The notes under the pieces are model-generated. The model worked only from the letters and a program-made list of their open reading frames with translations, was not told the DNA's origin and did no database searches. A program made the translations under genes and the position numbers. 64,000 bases of DNA from Saccharibacillus deserti (GTDB lineage: Bacteria; Bacillota; Bacilli; Paenibacillales; Paenibacillaceae), in NCBI RefSeq assembly GCF_013618475.1, contig NZ_JABJVN010000004.1, positions 186,001 through 250,000 of the forward strand, in the 5' to 3' direction. Positions 60,262 to 64,000 of this stretch are shown piece after piece (the stretch's first letter is position 1; each line of letters opens with the position of its first letter).

Positions 60262-61035
60262 TTACTTCGTCGCTCCCGCAGCGGCCGCAGGCATCTTCGG
60301 CACCGCCGCCAGCAGCTCGCGGCTGTAAGCCGTTTCCGGCCGGGAGAAGAACCGTTCCCTGGATGCGATCTCGACCAGCGAACCCTGCCGCATCACGGCA
60401 ACGTTATCGCTGACCGCGTGAATAACGCCCAGATCGTGCGAGATGAACAGCAGGGTCAGATCCAGCTCGGCTTGGATCTCGCGGAACAATCCGAGTACGC
60501 TGCGCTGCACCGAAACGTCGAGCGCACTTGTCGGCTCGTCCGCGATCAGCAGCTCCGGTTCCACGCTCAAAGCGCGGGCGATCGCGATCCGCTGGCGCTG
60601 TCCGCCCGAGAACTCGTGCGGATAACGGTCCAGCGAACCCGGTACCAGCTGCACCCGCTCGAGCAGTTCCCGGCAGCGCCGCTCCGTATCGGTCCGTCCC
60701 CGCGTCATCCGGTGAAAGGTCAGCGCTTCGGACAGAATCTGCCGGACGGAATGCCGGGGATTCAGCGAAGCATCGGGATTCTGGAAGATCATCTGGATCT
60801 GTTTGCGCTGCTCGCGGCTTCTGCGCTTTGCCAGGATCCGGCCGCCGAGACGCATCACGCCTTCGTCGGGAACGATGAGGCCCGCGACTGTGCGGGCAAG
60901 CGTAGACTTGCCGGAACCGGACTCGCCGACAAGTCCGAGCGTCGTACGCGCGGGCAGATCCAAATCGAGCGTATCCAGCGCGGTGAATGTCCCATAGCGA
61001 ACGCTTACCTTTTCCAACTTCAAATCCGTGCTCAT
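60262..61035 (-). CDS. Peptide/nickel-type ABC transporter ATP-binding protein (DppF-like)
   Basis: 257 residues. Walker A GESGSGKST (about 36-44), signature SGGQRQR (about 142-148), Walker B LLIADEPTSALD (about 161-172) and H-loop ISHD are intact. It is one of the two ATPases of the importer. It overlaps the other ATPase gene by ATGA and ends the transporter part of the operon. Confidence 0.9.
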   Translation of the reverse strand: MSTDLKLEKVSVRYGTFTALDTLDLDLPARTTLGLVGESGSGKSTLARTVAGLIVPDEGVMRLGGRILAKRRSREQRKQIQMIFQNPDASLNPRHSVRQILSEALTFHRMTRGRTDTERRCRELLERVQLVPGSLDRYPHEFSGGQRQRIAIARALSVEPELLIADEPTSALDVSVQRSVLGLFREIQAELDLTLLFISHDLGVIHAVSDNVAVMRQGSLVEIASRERFFSRPETAYSRELLAAVPKMPAAAAGATK

Positions 61036-61964
61036 CGCGTGCCTCCTTCTCCGGAATCGCGGGTCCGGTCTTCGGGTTCAGATTCGGATGCAAATTCCGG
61101 CAGCGGCAGCACCGCTTCGATCAGCATCTGCGTATAGGGATCGCGCGGCCGGACCAGAACGTCAACCGCCGCTCCTTCCTCCACGATGCGCCCCTGCCGC
61201 ATTACGGCGATCCGGGTGCATATTTCCGCCGCGATCGCCAGATTGTGCGTCACGAAGACCAGCGCAAAGCCCAGCTCCCGCTGAAGCCGTACGATCAGAT
61301 CGATGATCTGCCGCTGCACCGTTACGTCGAGCGCCGTCGTCGGCTCGTCGCAGAGCAGAATATCCGGCCGGCAGGCCAGCGCCAACGCGATCACGATCCG
61401 CTGGCACTGCCCCCCCGACAGCTGATTCGGATAACGGTCTTCCCGTTTCAGCGAATCCGGCAGCCCGAGCAGACCCAGCAGCTTGAGCGCTTCTGCCCGG
61501 GCTTCCCGGCGGTTCTTGCCCTGCCGGTAGCGGACCGCTTCCGCCACCTGCTTGACGACGGGGCACAGCGGATCGAGCGCTCCTCTCGGGTCCTGAAAGA
61601 CCATGGCGCTGCGCACGGTATGCCGCACTTCGCCGCCTGTCCGCTTCACGCCGGAAGGCAGCAGGCCCAGAACGGCGCGCAGCGTCAGCGACTTGCCCGA
61701 TCCGGACTCTCCGACGATTCCCAGACTGTCGCCCCGTCCGAGCGAAAAGCTGACGTCCTGAACAGGATTCTGTCCGGAAGCGACCGAGAGCGTCAGCCGA
61801 TCGACCACCAGAATCGGATCGGCGGCTGAAGCTGTCGGGGTTTCCTTTCCCCCACCGTTCTCGGGACTTCCCGGTTTGTTCTCTGCGGTACCTGCATGTT
61901 CCGCCGCGGCTGTGTTGCGATCGGGCGCTTGGTCTGCCCGAGCCGGAATTTCGCGTTCGCTCAT
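61032..61964 (-). CDS. Peptide/nickel-type ABC transporter ATP-binding protein (DppD-like)
   Basis: 310 residues. An extra N-terminal stretch of about 48 residues, rich in Ala, Glu and Pro, precedes the ABC core (Walker A GESGSGKS, signature LSGGQCQRI with Cys instead of Arg, Walker B ILLCDEPTTALD). The frame is open much further upstream, but GGAGG six bases before ATG at 61964, and the ATGA overlap with the permease gene, fix this start. Confidence 0.9.
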   Translation of the reverse strand: MSEREIPARADQAPDRNTAAAEHAGTAENKPGSPENGGGKETPTASAADPILVVDRLTLSVASGQNPVQDVSFSLGRGDSLGIVGESGSGKSLTLRAVLGLLPSGVKRTGGEVRHTVRSAMVFQDPRGALDPLCPVVKQVAEAVRYRQGKNRREARAEALKLLGLLGLPDSLKREDRYPNQLSGGQCQRIVIALALACRPDILLCDEPTTALDVTVQRQIIDLIVRLQRELGFALVFVTHNLAIAAEICTRIAVMRQGRIVEEGAAVDVLVRPRDPYTQMLIEAVLPLPEFASESEPEDRTRDSGEGGTR

Positions 61965-62827
61965 GATTTCCTCCTCCACAGGTCCGCCAAGCCGTCGCCG
62001 ATCAGCGACAGCGCGATCCCCGTATAAACGACGGCCAAGCCGGGCATCGCGGACAGCCACCAGGCGGTCGTCATGAACGATTGGCCGTCGGCAACCATCG
62101 TTCCCCAGTCCGGCGTGGGCGGCGCGATTCCGATACCGAGATAACCCAGCGTCACGATCGCGACCAGCACGCCGACCATGTCCGTCATCAGCACCACGAC
62201 GGCCTGCGGCAGAATATTCGGCAGCAGATGGCGCAGCAGAATCCGCCAGCCGGGCAATCCCAGGGTCTGCGCCGACGCGATCCATTCCTGCCTTTTCAGC
62301 GAAGCCGCAAGCCCCCGGGATACGCGGGCGAACACGATCCAGCCGACCAGCATGAACGTGATATAGATCCCCTGCGCGCCCGCCCCGCTGGCAAAAGCGA
62401 CAATAATCACGATCAGATAAAACGGAAACGCAATGAAAGTATCCGTTACCAGCGAGACGATCGTGTCGACCCAACCGCCGTAATAGCCCGCCAGCATACC
62501 GACCGTAATCCCCAGGCAAAAAGGAATGATCTCCGCCAGTACCATGATTCCGAGATCGGTCCGGGCGGCGTAGATCAGACGGGTAAACAGATCGCGTCCG
62601 AGCTGATCCGTGCCCAGCCAATGGTCGGCGGACGGCGGACGGAGAAACGCGCTTAAGTCCTGGGCGATCGGATCGTAGGGACTGATCCAGGGAATGAAAA
62701 CCGCCAGCAGAATCAGGACAAGCATCATGAAGCTGCCCGCAAGCAGCGCCGGAGTCCGGCGCACCCGGCTCCACCCCCGGCCTGCGGGCAGCGGGCCGGC
62801 TTCCGGCGATATCGAACGGTGGCTCAT
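61961..62827 (-). CDS. Peptide/nickel-type ABC transporter permease (DppC-like)
   Basis: 288 residues with six membrane helices and the DppC/OppC mark: N-terminal helix, then GTDQLGRDLFTRLIYAARTDLGIM, and the coupling motif RQEWIASAQTLGLPGWRILLRHLLPN. It forms the pore with the DppB-like permease. It begins one base after the DppB-like stop codon, so the genes are tightly packed. Confidence 0.92.
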   Translation of the reverse strand: MSHRSISPEAGPLPAGRGWSRVRRTPALLAGSFMMLVLILLAVFIPWISPYDPIAQDLSAFLRPPSADHWLGTDQLGRDLFTRLIYAARTDLGIMVLAEIIPFCLGITVGMLAGYYGGWVDTIVSLVTDTFIAFPFYLIVIIVAFASGAGAQGIYITFMLVGWIVFARVSRGLAASLKRQEWIASAQTLGLPGWRILLRHLLPNILPQAVVVLMTDMVGVLVAIVTLGYLGIGIAPPTPDWGTMVADGQSFMTTAWWLSAMPGLAVVYTGIALSLIGDGLADLWRRKS

Positions 62828-62828
62828 C

Positions 62829-63818
62829 TTATCGCTTCTCCTTCGTTCTCGGGTCCAGCCGCCAGGCGGCGATCTCGATCAGCAGACCGATCGCGACGAC
62901 GGCGAACGCGCAGTACAGCGCAATACCCTGAATGACCGGGAAATCCCGGCTTGAAATGGATGTGAACAGCAGACTCCCGATGCCTTTGATCCCGAATACC
63001 TGCTCGACCACCAGGGTTCCGCCGATCAGATAAGACAAGTTCACGCCGAACAGCATGAGCGTCGGCAGTGCGGAATTGCGCAGCACGTGTTTGAACAAGA
63101 TGACCCGGCGCGGAATCCGGGCGGCGCGCAGCGTAACGACAAAGTCGGACTCCAGCACCTCAAGCATCTGGGCGCGCAGCGAGCGAACCAGCGTCGGGAT
63201 CTGGGAAAAAGCGACCGTAATCGCAGGCAGCGCCAGACTGTACAGCATCCCGGTCCAGCCTTCGCCGATTCCGCCGACCGGGAACCAGCGCAGGTGTACG
63301 CCGAATAGCAGGATCAGCAGCAGCCCGACCCAGAATACCGGCATGCCAAGCGTAATCGCGGGGAAAATACGGATCAGATGATCGAGCAGTTTGTCTTTGT
63401 TCGTAGCCGCGACCACCGCAAGTACAAGCGATACGGCCGCAGCCAACAGACAGGCCAGGGCGATCAGCAGCAGCGTCACCGGTGCCCGTTCGGCGATCAG
63501 CTGCCGGACCGGAACGCCGGATACGATAGAAAGGCCGGTATCGCCCCGGGTCAGCAGCGTGTGCAGAAAGCGGACGAACTGTTCCCACAGCGGCAGGTCG
63601 AGCCCAAGCGTACGGCGCAGCGCGGCGATCGACTCGGCCGTGGCGTATTCGCCGAGTATCATTTTGGCCGGATCGCCCGGTACGATCCGGATCAGGAAGA
63701 ACACCGCCGTTGTGACGCATGCGATAACGATCAGGGCGCGCAGCGCGGCGATCGCAAGCCACCGATAAGAAGGCGGACAGCCCGCCTTTCGGCGGGCTGT
63801 CGGACTTGTCTTCGTCAT
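62829..63818 (-). CDS. Peptide/nickel-type ABC transporter permease (DppB-like)
   Basis: 329 residues with six membrane helices and the DppB pattern: VFFLIRIVPGDPAKMILGEYAT, later TLRAARIPRRVILFKHVLRNSALP (coupling region) and IGGTLVVEQVFGIKGIGSLLFTSI. Its ATG overlaps the stop of the binding-protein gene (ATGA). A perfect 11-base-pair hairpin lies within codons 7-14, just after that overlap. Confidence 0.92.
   Translation of the reverse strand: MTKTSPTARRKAGCPPSYRWLAIAALRALIVIACVTTAVFFLIRIVPGDPAKMILGEYATAESIAALRRTLGLDLPLWEQFVRFLHTLLTRGDTGLSIVSGVPVRQLIAERAPVTLLLIALACLLAAAVSLVLAVVAATNKDKLLDHLIRIFPAITLGMPVFWVGLLLILLFGVHLRWFPVGGIGEGWTGMLYSLALPAITVAFSQIPTLVRSLRAQMLEVLESDFVVTLRAARIPRRVILFKHVLRNSALPTLMLFGVNLSYLIGGTLVVEQVFGIKGIGSLLFTSISSRDFPVIQGIALYCAFAVVAIGLLIEIAAWRLDPRTKEKR
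63776..63801 (-). promoter_or_regulatory. Strong hairpin at the start of the permease gene
   Basis: GACAGCCCGCC pairs perfectly with GGCGGGCTGTC around a four-base loop. It lies 14 bases after the stop of the binding-protein gene and inside the permease coding region, without a T run. It may stabilise the upstream mRNA and lower permease translation. Confidence 0.5.
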
Positions 63819-64000
63819 TGGGCGATGCGGACGTCTTCGAAGCGCAGGCTTCCGTTCGGCAGAGCGGTCAGCCCTTCCACCGAAGAACGTACGCCTTTCA
63901 GAATATCCGGGTAGTACAGCGGAATATACGGAACGTCATCGGCGAGAATCTGAAGCAGTTCGCCGTAGATGGCCTGGCGGTCGTCTCCGTCCGCCGTCTT
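63815..64000 (-). CDS. ABC transporter substrate-binding protein, C-terminal part (cut by window edge)
   Basis: 61 residues are visible. They read DDRQAIYGELLQILADDVPY and IPLYYPDILKG, then end DVRIAQ. This is the typical end of family 5 solute-binding proteins (DppA/NikA/OppA). The gene starts beyond the right edge, is the first of the importer operon, and its stop overlaps the permease start (ATGA). As a lipoprotein it would catch the solute outside the membrane. Confidence 0.88.
   Translation of the reverse strand, partial: KTADGDDRQAIYGELLQILADDVPYIPLYYPDILKGVRSSVEGLTALPNGSLRFEDVRIAQ

Overview
This is a window of about 57% G+C (judged by eye) from a low-copy, Gram-positive chromosome. 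Strong AGGAGG-type ribosome binding sites, Rho-independent terminators after most transcription units, GTG/TTG starts, a three-SLH-domain surface protein, lipoproteins without outer-membrane features, YtxH/Gsp26-like stress proteins and catabolite-repression (cre-like) sites all point to the Paenibacillaceae. The G+C level would suit Saccharibacillus or a G+C-rich Paenibacillus; this genus guess is inference. There are no rRNA or tRNA genes, no CRISPR array, and no integrase or transposase.

Left arm (1-30 kb). The window opens inside a two-gene ATPase plus HNH nuclease module of the Septu-like type. Next come Nudix and GNAT genes, a CHASE3 chemotaxis receptor, and two near-duplicate secreted GH5-X2-CBM46 beta-glucanases around an M29 aminopeptidase. 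A DoxX protein, an ArsR-DUF2087 regulator and an operon (DUF2087, MFS, histidine phosphatase) under a conspicuous palindromic operator follow, then a degenerate aminoglycoside-phosphotransferase-fold protein, an ECF sigma/anti-sigma pair, a NodB deacetylase, a LysE exporter, several lipoproteins, a serine hydrolase, a YgjP-type metalloprotease, an SLH-anchored phosphatase, methionine aminopeptidase and a TetM/EF-G-like GTPase.

Middle (30-46 kb). A DJ-1/PfpI protein, a GH4 alpha-galactosidase with an AraC regulator and a cre site, and a GNAT lead into the most unusual part. This is a nine-gene, leftward, tightly packed operon (33.9-41.6 kb). It combines two Ycf46-like AAA+ ATPases, a DUF1257 (Ycf35-like) protein, a DUF2997 protein, a radical-SAM activase-like protein, a membrane/helix-hairpin-helix protein, a tiny membrane protein, a protein with a conserved N-terminal helical motif and a glycine-zipper protein. 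Two of its proteins share the same C-terminal peptide, GRxIDF. The DNA is visibly more A+T rich from about 38 to 45 kb. I consider this the best candidate for an undescribed system; a conflict, stress or translation-quality role is possible but unproven. Next to it are a cryptic zinc-finger ORF, a DUF4064/lipoprotein pair, and an XRE regulator divergent from a large protein of unknown function.

Right arm (46-64 kb). Here lie a stress SDR and a divergent Gsp26-like protein, a GAF-GGDEF-EAL enzyme, class I fructose-bisphosphate aldolase, a DUF4003 protein, lipoproteins, an orphan histidine kinase translated in overlap with an FG-GAP-like lipoprotein, and a WD40-like protein. The window ends with a complete peptide/nickel-type ABC importer (substrate-binding protein cut by the right edge) joined by ATGA overlaps, then an aminotransferase and an amidohydrolase. 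Together these suggest uptake and catabolism of an amide- or peptide-like nutrient.
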